38,259 nt of DNA, from NCBI GenBank assembly GCA_944358775.1, contig CALVRU010000010.1, forward strand, positions 1 through 38,259, read 5' to 3'. Positions 1 through 7,284 of this stretch are shown here, one piece after another (within the stretch, counting starts at the first letter, position 1; each line of letters begins with the position of its first letter). The stretch is from an uncultured Bacilli bacterium (GTDB lineage Bacteria; Bacillota_I; Bacilli_A; RF39; UBA660). A model generated the notes under the pieces. It did no database searches and was not told where the DNA came from. It was given only the letters and a program-made list of their open reading frames with translations. The translations under genes were made by a program, and so were the position numbers.

Positions 1-21
1 TGTTACATCAGGGCTTGCAGG

Positions 22-77
22 CAAAATAAAAACCTTGATTTCTCAAGGTTAAATTCAAACTGGTCGGGAAGACAGGA
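22..77. repeat. attL, 56-bp attachment repeat (left copy)
   Basis: Identical to 37351..37406. It carries the last 14 or so bases of the tRNA-Pro 3' end, the CCA, and the hairpin AACCTTGA-TTTC-TCAAGGTT that ends the tRNA operon. Only 21 bases of host DNA lie to its left, too few to annotate. The tRNA body is missing here, so this copy is the leftover end displaced by integration. Confidence 0.95.
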
Positions 78-182
78 CAGGAAATTATATGTTTTTATAA
101 ATATTTAAAAGTATAATGTTTCTTATTTTACAAGCGTTTTATTGATTGTTAAGTAATTATAAAAAATATAGATTCCGAAAAA

Positions 183-202
183 TGTTATGTAATTGTTATG
201 TA
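183..202 (+). repeat. Putative integrase arm-type sites, left end
   Basis: Two direct repeats TGTTATGTA at 183..191 and 194..202, 11 bp apart. The right end of the prophage has TGCGATGTA twice at the same 11-bp spacing (37320..37339), in the same A-rich setting. Paired direct repeats near both ends are the usual form of arm sites for integrases with an N-terminal arm-binding domain. Binding itself is inferred. The rest of 78..281 is AT-rich with no gene that I can see. Confidence 0.6.
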
Positions 203-281
203 CTTTTTTTCTTTGCTACTTTTTAAGATAAGATTTTACTTTTTATAATTTTAAAAAAATCACAAAAATTTGCAAAAAAGA

Positions 282-310
282 TTGACACTACGTACGTAGT
301 ATGGTATACT
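282..310 (+). promoter_or_regulatory. Strong promoter with palindromic operator
   Basis: TTGACA (282..287), 17-bp spacer, TATACT (305..310), with a TG extended -10. The spacer begins with the perfect 14-bp palindrome ACTACGTACGTAGT (287..300), which overlaps the end of the -35, so a bound repressor would block polymerase. A second dyad, TGTAATC-N5-GATTACA (316..334), covers the likely start of transcription. The promoter reads into the leader ORF at 363 and the ribbon-helix-helix gene at 499; autoregulation by that protein is a natural guess but not shown. Confidence 0.85.
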
Positions 311-362
311 TAATATGTAATCAAAAAGATTACAAATAGTAAAAAGAAAGGAGTTGAACAAA

Positions 363-461
363 ATGACATTTTCCATTAAAATTTGGAAAATAAAAATAAC
401 CTTAGCCCTGCAATTCGAAAACAAAACTAAGGTTACAAAAATACGTAGAAGTTGGCGTTAG
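363..461 (+). CDS. 32-residue leader peptide or mini-protein
   Basis: A short ORF starts at an ATG placed well behind AAAGGAG (347..353) and about 45 bases downstream of a strong promoter. Its product is small and very basic: it begins MTFSIKIWKIKITLALQF and ends TKIRRSWR, with an amphipathic or hydrophobic first half. The stop TAG (459..461) falls at the loop of a 12-bp hairpin (445..472), and an internal 9-bp dyad TAACCTTAG/CTAAGGTTA (397..405, 427..435) lies inside the ORF. That arrangement resembles a leader peptide controlling the downstream gene. A small toxin or regulatory peptide is an alternative. I recognise no family. Confidence 0.6.
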   Translation: MTFSIKIWKIKITLALQFENKTKVTKIRRSWR

Positions 462-472
462 CCAATTTCTAC
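445..472 (+). promoter_or_regulatory. Hairpin (possible attenuator) ahead of 499 gene
   Basis: GTAGAAGTTGGC (445..456), loop GTTA, GCCAATTTCTAC (461..472): 12 pairs with one G-T. It is followed by an AT stretch ending in six Ts (485..490), so it could act as a weak terminator or as a structure that hides the ribosome site of the next gene. A ribosome stopping at 459..461 would open it. Confidence 0.5.
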
Positions 473-498
473 ATATATTATATATTTTTTATAGGAGA

Positions 499-750
499 AT
501 GTCAATAAATATGAATTTCAATAAAAAAGAATACGATCGAAATTATATGAAGGAAAGAAGAAAAGAATTAAAACAATTCAAAGTTGATCTGCCAATTGCT
601 GAAAAAGAAGAATTAGATTTATTGCTTGAACAACATCATTTGTCAAAAGTTGAATTTTTAAAAAAAGCAATTGCGAATTATAAGGAAGAATTAAAAAAAG
701 AAGACAAAACAGAAGATATCGTGAAAGACAAAAACAAAAGGGCTAATTAA
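499..750 (+). CDS. Ribbon-helix-helix-like DNA-binding protein
   Basis: An 83-residue, strongly charged protein. Residues 27-60 (from KQFKVDLPI to LKKAIANY) have the look of a ribbon-helix-helix unit: one beta strand, then two helices with SKVEFLKKAI in the second. Such proteins are dimeric repressors or antitoxins; the palindrome in the promoter at 287..300 would suit a symmetric dimer. The start is unclear: AGGAG (493..497) is too close to the ATG at 499 and rather far from the in-frame ATG at 511, which suggests inefficient or regulated initiation. Its stop codon lies in a terminator shared with the convergent gene. The exact family is unknown to me. Confidence 0.75.
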   Translation: MSINMNFNKKEYDRNYMKERRKELKQFKVDLPIAEKEELDLLLEQHHLSKVEFLKKAIANYKEELKKEDKTEDIVKDKNKRAN

Positions 751-761
751 ATAGTCCTTTT
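736..761. terminator. Bidirectional terminator between convergent genes
   Basis: AAAAGGGCTA (736..745), loop of six, TAGTCCTTTT (752..761), one wobble pair. T-rich tracts follow on both strands. The stop codons of both flanking genes lie inside it. Confidence 0.75.
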
Positions 762-1602
762 AATTTTGCACGGTTTCTGCAGAAGATATTGAAGATGGTA
801 GACATGTATTAGTTACTTGATCTGGTAACAAAAAAATCGTATACATGATTATAAAAAGCGTAAAAACAGATATGATAACATATAACCATATGTTATTTTC
901 GACGGTTTTGTCCTTATATTGAAACCAGCGACTATTAAAAATAAGCATGGTTAATCCTAACCATAATGTACAAACTACAAATAAAGGAACATATCTAATA
1001 TCAATTCTATCAATTGCATATATTAGTGCAGTCACAATTCCTAATGACAAAATCATGCTTATAACAGTAGAACCGACACTTTCCAATTTATTAAGAATAC
1101 TTTCTGATTGTTTATGAGCTTTATCAATCTCTTCTTTCTCTCTATCCAATTCTTTTTTTATTTTTTCGTTTTCAATTGTTTGTTCTAACAATTTAGACTC
1201 CAAAAGAAGATTATTTATTCTATTATGGTTATTTCTTAATTTTGATAAAATCTCTTCATCTATTTCCATCTCTTCTGCGCCATCTAGTGTGTCACATAAA
1301 TTTGTCCATAAATCCTTATGTTGGTGATAAAATGTATCAACAAAAGAATATTGCGGCTCCCAATTATTATCTGCAATTTGTCGTTCTATATTATTTTTTG
1401 TTCTTTTGGCATCTTTTAATAAAATTTTGCAGTCAGTACCAATAATTTTCTCTATATCTTCAATAATGGTAGTTGTCTTATTTTTAGTGGAAAAATTATA
1501 TATTCTATCTTTATTTATAGTAACATTTCTTTTATTCTTGTGATTATTTTTATTTTTATTCTTACTATGCTGCATCTGTAAATCGCTTTCTAAACCATTC
1601 AC
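760..1602 (-). CDS. Coiled-coil membrane protein, putative PanT-like toxin
   Basis: 280 residues. The N-terminus (to about 30) is rich in Lys and Asn; residues 40-125 are a soluble region; residues 128-175 form a charged coiled coil; then three hydrophobic segments follow at about 178-198, 206-224 and 240-262. It overlaps the 3' end of the Panacea-domain gene, so the two are translationally coupled. A later ATG at 1575 overlaps the upstream stop by 11 bp and could be the real start; neither has a good ribosome site. Genes paired with Panacea antitoxins (PanAT systems) often encode toxins, some acting at the membrane, so a growth-arrest or abortive-infection role is reasonable. That is inferred from position and topology; I recognise no family. 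Confidence 0.7.
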   Translation of the reverse strand: MNGLESDLQMQHSKNKNKNNHKNKRNVTINKDRIYNFSTKNKTTTIIEDIEKIIGTDCKILLKDAKRTKNNIERQIADNNWEPQYSFVDTFYHQHKDLWTNLCDTLDGAEEMEIDEEILSKLRNNHNRINNLLLESKLLEQTIENEKIKKELDREKEEIDKAHKQSESILNKLESVGSTVISMILSLGIVTALIYAIDRIDIRYVPLFVVCTLWLGLTMLIFNSRWFQYKDKTVENNIWLYVIISVFTLFIIMYTIFLLPDQVTNTCLPSSISSAETVQN

Positions 1603-2059
1603 AAGTCAAATCTTTTGGAATAATTCCTAAATCGCTACTATTTTTCCCACCATTTTGTTGCCAAATTTTACTCCATGGAGAATCTTCCTCATGAGTTAAA
1701 TTAACTAATTGAGCAGCCGTTAAATCACCGAAAGTATCACATACTGCATCAATTATTTCAGTATAAGGTTTTAATGTTTCTTTAGTTGCATCATCAATGT
1801 CATCATACTCTAAAATATCTTCGCCACCATAAATCTTATAATAATCATAAACTTCGAAACACAAAGGACCATATGTATATGCTTTAAATTGTTCACTAAA
1901 CATCGGTGGATTTCCGCAAGCCATATTATAAGCCTCAATAAAATACAATAATTTTTGTAATTTTAATTGGCTAATTTTTTGACCTTTTTGATTCAAATAG
2001 TATATAACATAGTTAGCAACTGTCAGGATAGAAATCTTATTATTCTTTTCCATATCCAT
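1565..2059 (-). CDS. Panacea (DUF4065/SocA-like) antitoxin-type protein
   Basis: Carries the Panacea domain, seen in DIANYVIYYLN-type start (VANYVIYYLNQKG), KLQKLLYFIEAYNMA, then FKAYTYGPLCFEVYDYYK and the C-terminal HEEDSPWSKIW. The domain occurs in SocA and in PanA antitoxins, which neutralise varied toxins encoded next to them and are frequent in prophages. The start chosen (2059, 164 residues) follows AGGAGAGG with 8-nt spacing and lies downstream of an extended -10 promoter. An in-frame ATG at 2131, also behind AAAGGAA, would add 24 residues and may be used from a longer transcript. It overlaps the membrane-protein gene by 38 bp. With that gene it forms a two-gene unit outside the late operon terminator, as expected for a cargo defence or toxin-antitoxin cassette. 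Confidence 0.88.
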   Translation of the reverse strand: MDMEKNNKISILTVANYVIYYLNQKGQKISQLKLQKLLYFIEAYNMACGNPPMFSEQFKAYTYGPLCFEVYDYYKIYGGEDILEYDDIDDATKETLKPYTEIIDAVCDTFGDLTAAQLVNLTHEEDSPWSKIWQQNGGKNSSDLGIIPKDLTCEWFRKRFTDAA

Positions 2060-2086
2060 CACTTTAACCTCTCCTATTCTAAGTAA

Positions 2087-2138
2087 ATTATACCACAATT
2101 TGTTAAAATATTCTAGTATCGCTTTGATCATTTGTCAA
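2087..2138 (-). promoter_or_regulatory. Tandem promoters of the Panacea gene pair
   Basis: On the minus strand, TTGACA (2138..2133), 17 bp, TAGAAT (2115..2110), then a second element with extended -10 TGGTATAAT (2095..2087). Both point into the 2059 gene. An own promoter separates this pair from phage late transcription, so it can be expressed in the lysogen. Confidence 0.75.
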
Positions 2139-2222
2139 TTCCTTTCTAACACATTTATACCCTTTATAGTGTTTATTTATACTCATAAGAAAATATAAAT
2201 CTTTATATTTTATGTAACAAAC

Positions 2223-2254
2223 AAAAAAAGGCCCATCATTTCGATGAGCCTTTT
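2223..2254 (-). terminator. Late operon terminator
   Basis: Minus strand: AAAAGGCTCATC, 5-nt loop, GATGGGCCTTTT and more Ts. A 12-pair stem with one wobble, placed 12 bases after the endolysin stop. It closes the late operon. Confidence 0.92.
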
Positions 2255-2265
2255 AATTTACATTA

Positions 2266-3045
2266 TTATTTTAAATATTGATTTGCACACATACCAATAG
2301 TACCATTATACTCTACTTTATCCATCGAGTACCCTTTGGCAGTCGTATAGTTCTCTTGAAGTACTGTAACAATCGCATTATGTGGCATTAAACAGATCTT
2401 AGCACTATTATCTAATTTCATCAAATAAAGTCCATTTGTAACGCCTACTCTTTTAGTCTTGCTTACAGTTGCTTGTACTACAGAACTGCTATTATCCTTA
2501 GGCATACTTTTAAATACCAAACCACCTGAATCTAAGCATTTTGTGAAATCGTCATTAATGTACATAACCTTTTCTGGTGGAAGCGATGTTCCTGACATTA
2601 CCCAAGATCCTTTGGTGTTCTCTGTCCAGTTATCACAATGACCTCGTCCGCATGTGATATGTAAATGGTTAGCAGCTGCACCATCCGTTCCTTCGTAAGC
2701 GATAATTTCGCCTGCTTTGATAATATCGCCAACTTTGAACTTGGCCGTAATAGAGCCGTCATTCCAATGTGTTAGAGTTAGCCATACAATATCTGTAAAT
2801 GTCGGTGTTTGGACTGGTTCTAGTGTCTCTAGCCAAATCGTATTAGTTGCGTAGTTACCAACTCCTCGAATTGCAACTACTCTCATGTCAACTGGTGCAA
2901 AATAAGCACTTTGTTGTCCGTCTACGCCTGCACAATCGATTGGATAGTCGGTTGGTGTACCATGTGAGTGATTATAATGGCTGGCCGTACCATTATAATT
3001 TTGTGTGATTCGCATTGTTTCCATACCAAAATAAAATTTATTCAT
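2266..3045 (-). CDS. Endolysin, M23 peptidase plus SH3-like domain
   Basis: 259 residues. Residues 1-150 form a LytM-type M23 zinc endopeptidase: metal ligands are likely H28, D37 and H129, with H93 (LTHWND) and H127 in the catalytic NHLHIT motif, after VGDIIKAGEIIAYEG, a classic M23 segment. These enzymes cut peptide cross-bridges of peptidoglycan. The C-terminal part (about 190-259) looks like an SH3-type wall-binding domain, joined by a linker. There is no signal peptide, so it needs the holin. It overlaps the holin gene by 8 bp (ATGAATAA) and is the last late gene. The HGTPTDYPID metal site is somewhat divergent from the usual HxxxD. Confidence 0.9.
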   Translation of the reverse strand: MNKFYFGMETMRITQNYNGTASHYNHSHGTPTDYPIDCAGVDGQQSAYFAPVDMRVVAIRGVGNYATNTIWLETLEPVQTPTFTDIVWLTLTHWNDGSITAKFKVGDIIKAGEIIAYEGTDGAAANHLHITCGRGHCDNWTENTKGSWVMSGTSLPPEKVMYINDDFTKCLDSGGLVFKSMPKDNSSSVVQATVSKTKRVGVTNGLYLMKLDNSAKICLMPHNAIVTVLQENYTTAKGYSMDKVEYNGTIGMCANQYLK

Positions 3046-3250
3046 TTTTTGTTACCTCACTTTCAACCGCATTGCTTGTCGTTTCATTTGGGTTCTTTTT
3101 TGTAAAATAGAATGTAAATGTCATCGTTGCAAACGGGATAAAAACGTCTGCTTCGATTCGATTCGTGAAAAAGCCAACTACTAATGTGATTGCCATTAGA
3201 ATTGTTATAATAGATTTTAAATCGATTAATTTCGTAATTTTCTCTTTCAT
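3038..3250 (-). CDS. Holin
   Basis: 70 residues with two hydrophobic segments (about 13-28 and 38-50) joined by a short turn containing NRIEAD, and a charged C-terminal tail. Size, topology and location directly ahead of the endolysin are those of a small phage holin, which forms the membrane lesions that free the endolysin. Good ribosome site (GGAGATAAATT) ahead of the ATG. Confidence 0.85.
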   Translation of the reverse strand: MKEKITKLIDLKSIITILMAITLVVGFFTNRIEADVFIPFATMTFTFYFTKKNPNETTSNAVESEVTKNE

Positions 3251-3261
3251 AATTTATCTCC

Positions 3262-3867
3262 TTATTTCGATTTTTGTAAGTGTTCGCTCACATACCAAAC
3301 AAGTTTATCTATGACTTGATTGTCTGTTTTAAAATTTTCTTTTTTGAACCAATGGATAGCGATGAAACCGATTATTTCATCTTCTTTATTCTTAATCGCT
3401 ATATCGTAAAATGCTCCAACTTTTATACTCTTTTTGAAGTTATACGTGCTAGGCATTGTATCTTTTAATGTTTCCAAGTCAGTACAAACGAATTTTCCGT
3501 TGTCCATAATTTCTTGTACGAATTTGGGCATGCAATTTGTTGGTAAGTTTAGGCATTGTTGTTGAACTGGTTTATTACCCGCTTTACATACCTCGTACGT
3601 ACATGAGAAACGATAGAGTGGTCTATTGTTGGAACCATGCTCGCCATTATGGAATTCATAAATGTGTATTCTATCGGCATTAAGCATTTCTTTTACAGAC
3701 TCCAGTTGTTCAACTACACCAACGTCCATCTTATTCTGTTTTGGTAGTAATTTTGCCACGTCAGTTTTTTTAAAATATTTGTTAAGGTATTGCTTGCAAG
3801 TAATTAAGGCTATGATGATTCCTGCTACGGCAATACCTATTTCCTGTGCTATTGTGTAAAAATTCAT
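3262..3867 (-). CDS. Membrane-anchored GAF-like protein of lysis region
   Basis: 201 residues. One N-terminal membrane segment (about 8-24) is followed by a soluble domain from about 55 to 198 with a GAF-like layout: LNADRIHIYEFHNGEHG, a cysteine-containing core (FSCTYEVC), and a C-terminal IIGFIAIHWF strand pair ending in an amphipathic helix. GAF domains bind small ligands or mediate dimerisation. The gene lies between the fibres and the holin, with AAAGGAG ahead of its ATG. The position suggests a role in lysis or in the membrane during infection, for example sensing a metabolite or membrane state before lysis, but no function is demonstrated by the sequence. Confidence 0.7.
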   Translation of the reverse strand: MNFYTIAQEIGIAVAGIIIALITCKQYLNKYFKKTDVAKLLPKQNKMDVGVVEQLESVKEMLNADRIHIYEFHNGEHGSNNRPLYRFSCTYEVCKAGNKPVQQQCLNLPTNCMPKFVQEIMDNGKFVCTDLETLKDTMPSTYNFKKSIKVGAFYDIAIKNKEDEIIGFIAIHWFKKENFKTDNQVIDKLVWYVSEHLQKSK

Positions 3868-3880
3868 GTATTTATCTCCT

Positions 3881-4003
3881 TTATCGTTTTATATAAATTT
3901 TGTGTCCGTAGACGAGTACTTCATTTTCTTTAAGATGATCATCGTATTCTATGTAATACTTCGTTCCCCAAAACCGTTTCCAAAGCCAAATTAGTTTCTT
4001 CAT
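3881..4003 (-). CDS. 40-residue basic small phage protein
   Basis: The ATG follows the stop of the upstream gene directly (TAAATG) with AGGAG in front. The 40-residue product starts MKKLIWLWKRFWGTKYYI and ends VLVYGHKIYIKR; its stop abuts the ribosome site of the GAF-like gene. The first half is aromatic and basic, amphipathic, as in many membrane-associated small phage proteins. No function recognised. The tight packing between two good genes supports it being translated. Confidence 0.75.
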   Translation of the reverse strand: MKKLIWLWKRFWGTKYYIEYDDHLKENEVLVYGHKIYIKR

Positions 4004-4840
4004 TTATGCTCCTAGGGTGGTTGCGTCGACGAGAATATGTTGATATGCTTCATTGTTTTTATCAACCATTGTTACAGTTCCAGTGAATGGGTTTCCCCAA
4101 GGATCAGTTATATCTTTCGCAAGTTTAGAACTTAAATTTATTCTTATACCTGTGTTTCTATCATACGCATAGCATACTCCATAGTCCTGTGCTGAAAAAT
4201 TATTTGTAAAAAAATCAACACGGTATTCGTCAACAACATAAGCCAACACATAATCGGAACCGTCATCCAATTCAATAAAATTTTTGTCCCTGTTTTCATC
4301 TGTCATACTTTGTATATCGACATGAAAATCATCCGGAAATGTGAAATAAAACACTGTGTTATCAGTTATAATATCTCCAACTTTCAACGGGCGAATGTTT
4401 TCATCTTCTATATATAAGTGGCGATAGGCTTCATTCTCATTTACTTCTGTAACAATGGCATTTGAATAATTACCAGTAGTTACGTCTTTTTTTGTCATTG
4501 TTCTTCCAAACACTAAATCATACCTATAAAGTAAATTTGAATTCGTTCGATTTCCACAATATACATTATAACTACCACCATTATAATATTCATAAATATT
4601 AATATTGTTTGATTCAATCAAGTTGAATTGTTCACCATCTGACATACCGCTTTTATAAAATCCATCTGGAAAATCTTGAAATATTGTTCTGTTAGATAAA
4701 TTATCTCCAACCATTATCCTACGTCTATACGTACTAACTGGCATTCGGTAAAAAACAACACCATTTTTGGCAAGCCCACTAACAGTTTTACCGTTTACGC
4801 AAGCACCTGCCCACTTCTTTCCATTCATTACTGTTCCCAT
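4004..4840 (-). CDS. Tail tip/fibre protein with duplicated domain
   Basis: 278 residues. A short N-terminal anchor-like part (MNGKKWAGACVNGKTVSGLA) is of the kind seen in small phage baseplate appendage proteins. Then an internal duplication of about 115 residues follows: each unit holds a VGDnLSNRTIF/VGDIITDNTVF strand, a F-P-D-x-F stretch, and ends with NEAYRHLYIED or NEAYQHILVDA. Probably a receptor-binding or wall-contact protein at the distal tail, as it is the last of the fibre genes. No catalytic motif seen. Confidence 0.65.
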   Translation of the reverse strand: MGTVMNGKKWAGACVNGKTVSGLAKNGVVFYRMPVSTYRRRIMVGDNLSNRTIFQDFPDGFYKSGMSDGEQFNLIESNNINIYEYYNGGSYNVYCGNRTNSNLLYRYDLVFGRTMTKKDVTTGNYSNAIVTEVNENEAYRHLYIEDENIRPLKVGDIITDNTVFYFTFPDDFHVDIQSMTDENRDKNFIELDDGSDYVLAYVVDEYRVDFFTNNFSAQDYGVCYAYDRNTGIRINLSSKLAKDITDPWGNPFTGTVTMVDKNNEAYQHILVDATTLGA

Positions 4841-4841
4841 G

Positions 4842-5363
4842 TTATTCCTCCCAATAATAAATATTGTTTGGATGTTGTTTACTTAGTGAAATGGCATTGT
4901 TTTCATCGGTTGCTTGAACTACTGTAACACTTGCTCCAGACGGACCTTGCGGCCCTGTATCGCCTTTTGGACCCTGCGGTCCAGTGTCGCCTTTGTCGCC
5001 TTTAAGACCTTGTGGGCCTTGGTCTCCTTGTGGGCCAATTGGTCCTTGAATACCTTGTTCTCCTTTTGGTCCTTGTGAACCATCTTGTCCATCAACGCCA
5101 TTCTTTGCTTGTACGTTTACCGTTACGTTTGAACCATCAGATTTATTGAATGTAATCGGAGTTACTGTATTTGTTCCACTTTGATAAGAACTACCAGTTG
5201 TTGCACTTGTAATACTTACACCGTCTTGTCCATCTTGACCGTTAGCACCAGTAGCCCCCGTTGCTCCAGTATCTCCTTTGTCTCCTTTATCACCTTTTTC
5301 TCCTTGTAATGCTGGGATATCTACGAATTGTCCCAGTTCGTTTCTAATTTTTATTACTGACAT
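4842..5363 (-). CDS. Collagen-like tail fibre protein
   Basis: 173 residues when started at 5363, where ATG follows GAGGAGGTGCAAAT; upstream in-frame codons overlap the previous gene and lack a ribosome site. Two runs of Gly-X-Y triplets (about residues 20-48 and 94-142) flank a globular part with SITSATTGSSYQSG and VTPITFNKSDGSNVTVNV, and the C-terminus is a short cap. Collagen-like repeats form trimeric rods in phage fibres. The globular unit is also found twice in the longer fibre at 6041..7282, so the two genes are paralogous in part. Confidence 0.88.
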   Translation of the reverse strand: MSVIKIRNELGQFVDIPALQGEKGDKGDKGDTGATGATGANGQDGQDGVSITSATTGSSYQSGTNTVTPITFNKSDGSNVTVNVQAKNGVDGQDGSQGPKGEQGIQGPIGPQGDQGPQGLKGDKGDTGPQGPKGDTGPQGPSGASVTVVQATDENNAISLSKQHPNNIYYWEE

Positions 5364-5376
5364 ATTTGCACCTCCT

Positions 5377-6036
5377 CTAATATAAAGTAATTGTCCTTTG
5401 GTTATATCCAACATTTCCTGCCTTATCACTAATATTGTAAGTGATAATATAATCACCCAATTCTCTGTTTGACAGTGTTGTATTCCATTCAAAAGGTGGA
5501 ACTTGTTCGCCTATTGTACCGTTTGGATTTTTCTTGAACCACCCCATATTTACACTTGCGAACGAAACGGCATTATCAAGGTTATCAGTTGCAATACCTG
5601 GTTCTGGGTAAGTATAAATATCAACACCAACTTCAAAAGTGTTTGGTATATTACTTAAATCAATAATTGGAGCCGTCTTATCAACAATGACGGTTTTAGT
5701 ACTTTTATTGCCCGATGAATCAGTTACCTCTATAATTACGTTTCCATCTTCAAAATTAAAATCAATACCGTCTAATATTTCTATGGAATTACCAGTTTTA
5801 CTTAAAATTTGATTGTTTATTTTTATGGAATCGATATTTGTATTATCAGTTATTTTTAAATTTAATAATCTATAATATCCTTGCGAACCCAAAGAAGTAG
5901 GTAAAATTTCTATTGTGGGAGGAACATTATCTATATTTTTTTCCCAAACCACATCGCCATTGTAAATGACTTTCTTAACATCATTTCCATTGTACGTTAT
6001 ATTTTTTGGCTCGTTTCCATTAAATATCAAAGACAT
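5377..6036 (-). CDS. Ig-like tail appendage protein
   Basis: 219 residues. The N-terminal 30 residues contain repeated NGN/NGD units (FNGNEPKNITYNGNDVKKV) seen in baseplate-attached phage proteins. Two immunoglobulin-like sandwiches follow: about 36-120, ending DSSGNKSTKTVIVDKTAP, and 121-219, ending SDKAGNVGYNQRTITL, with typical HYR-like D-x-x-G-N signatures. Such domains often decorate tails and help bind cell surfaces. The gene sits between two collagen-like fibre genes. Confidence 0.75.
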   Translation of the reverse strand: MSLIFNGNEPKNITYNGNDVKKVIYNGDVVWEKNIDNVPPTIEILPTSLGSQGYYRLLNLKITDNTNIDSIKINNQILSKTGNSIEILDGIDFNFEDGNVIIEVTDSSGNKSTKTVIVDKTAPIIDLSNIPNTFEVGVDIYTYPEPGIATDNLDNAVSFASVNMGWFKKNPNGTIGEQVPPFEWNTTLSNRELGDYIITYNISDKAGNVGYNQRTITLY

Positions 6037-6040
6037 ACTA

Positions 6041-7282
6041 TCACCCCGTTATCGTCAACGTTTGCGTTTCACTATCATATGAGAATGTTGGAACTGTTAC
6101 GGCGTCGCCACTAGGATTTATCCATACTTGCACACTAGAATCTGTCGGCTCTGTTTCACTAATTACTGTTTGTTGAACGCCAATATCATTTAATGTTTTA
6201 TTTCCAATCAATTCAACGGAATTAATTTGTGGCTTATTGGTTAGTTCGGGATAATTAACTGTTCCTTGGCTACCGTCTAGACCGTTCTTAGCACTAATGT
6301 TGACCGTTACGTTAGAACTGTCGCTTTTATTAATAGTTAACGGGGTAATTGTATATCCGTCGCTTTGTGTTGGCGTTCCAGTTGTTATCGTTGTAATGCT
6401 TACTCCGTCCGAACCGTCTTGTCCACTTGGTCCTGTTGGTCCTTGTGGTCCAGTTGCTCCCGTTTCGCCTTGCGGACCAGTCGGACCTTGTGGACCTTGT
6501 TCACCTTGCGGACCAGTCGCACCAGTTTCCCCAGTGTCGCCCTTATCCCCTTTTTCACCTTTAAGACTTGCCTTTTGTTCTTCGGTTAGGTTATCAAATG
6601 AAACGGTTCCGTCTACGCCATTTTTAGCGTTAACATTGACAACGGTAGTGCTGCCGTCGGACTTATTAAAGGTAATAGGAGTAACTGTATAATCTCCGCT
6701 TTGTGAACTTTCGCCAACACTTGCGGTCGTAAAACCAACCCCAGTATCGCCTTTTTCTCCTTGAATACCTTGTATACCTTGAATACCTTGTTCTCCTGTA
6801 TCTCCCTTGTCTCCTTTTTCTCCTTGAATACCTTGGTCGCCTTTTGGTAAAACTAAGTTCAAAACTTGACTTGGGCTTGTTCCTGTGATAGTAGCGCTTG
6901 CGTTGTCACCTTTCGTTACTGTTCCAATTGTCAATACATTTGACAGACCAGTGTTTCCTATATCTCCTTTGTCCCCCTTGTCTCCCTTTGGACCTTTAAT
7001 ATTGACTGTTTGTGGATTTGGCAAACTACCGTCATTACTCCACGATAGCTCTCCATTAGTTGCAACATTAGGAGTAAATATCGTTCCAGTATCACCTTTT
7101 TCGCCTTTTTCACCTTGCGGGCCTTGCGGTCCAGTATCACCTTTTGGTCCTTGAGGTCCTGTTTCGCCCTTTGGCCCCTGTGGTCCCATGTCTCCTTTGT
7201 CACCTTTTTCGCCTTTCAAGAAATCAATATTTCCAATAATGCTTTGTTCATCTTTAATGATACCAATTATCTTATCTTCCAC
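6041..7282 (-). CDS. Long collagen-like tail fibre
   Basis: 413 residues starting at GTG, 5 nt after GAGGTG, which is itself in the end of the upstream gene. Long Gly-X-Y blocks (about 24-65, 98-112, 145-180, 240-292) alternate with small globular modules; two of these, VTPITFNKSDGST and ITPLTINKSDSSN, are copies of each other and of a module in 4842..5363. The C-terminal 60 residues are a separate cap. Predicted to be a trimeric fibre. The G-rich repeats create long open frames on the other strand that are not genes. Confidence 0.88.
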   Translation of the reverse strand: MEDKIIGIIKDEQSIIGNIDFLKGEKGDKGDMGPQGPKGETGPQGPKGDTGPQGPQGEKGEKGDTGTIFTPNVATNGELSWSNDGSLPNPQTVNIKGPKGDKGDKGDIGNTGLSNVLTIGTVTKGDNASATITGTSPSQVLNLVLPKGDQGIQGEKGDKGDTGEQGIQGIQGIQGEKGDTGVGFTTASVGESSQSGDYTVTPITFNKSDGSTTVVNVNAKNGVDGTVSFDNLTEEQKASLKGEKGDKGDTGETGATGPQGEQGPQGPTGPQGETGATGPQGPTGPSGQDGSDGVSITTITTGTPTQSDGYTITPLTINKSDSSNVTVNISAKNGLDGSQGTVNYPELTNKPQINSVELIGNKTLNDIGVQQTVISETEPTDSSVQVWINPSGDAVTVPTFSYDSETQTLTITG

Positions 7283-7284
7283 TT

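Noticed and set aside
1..21. Host gene or second prophage end at the left edge
   Set aside because: TTACATC resembles the inverted arm motif, but 21 bases are too few to support a call.
2060..2131. 24-residue N-terminal extension of the Panacea protein
   Set aside because: It lies across both promoters of the gene; ATG 2059 has the better Shine-Dalgarno site. Kept as an alternative only.
6297..7154. Long plus-strand frames opposite the collagen-like fibre genes
   Set aside because: They arise because Gly-X-Y codons read as Pro/Ser/Leu-rich on the other strand; no ribosome sites or promoters.
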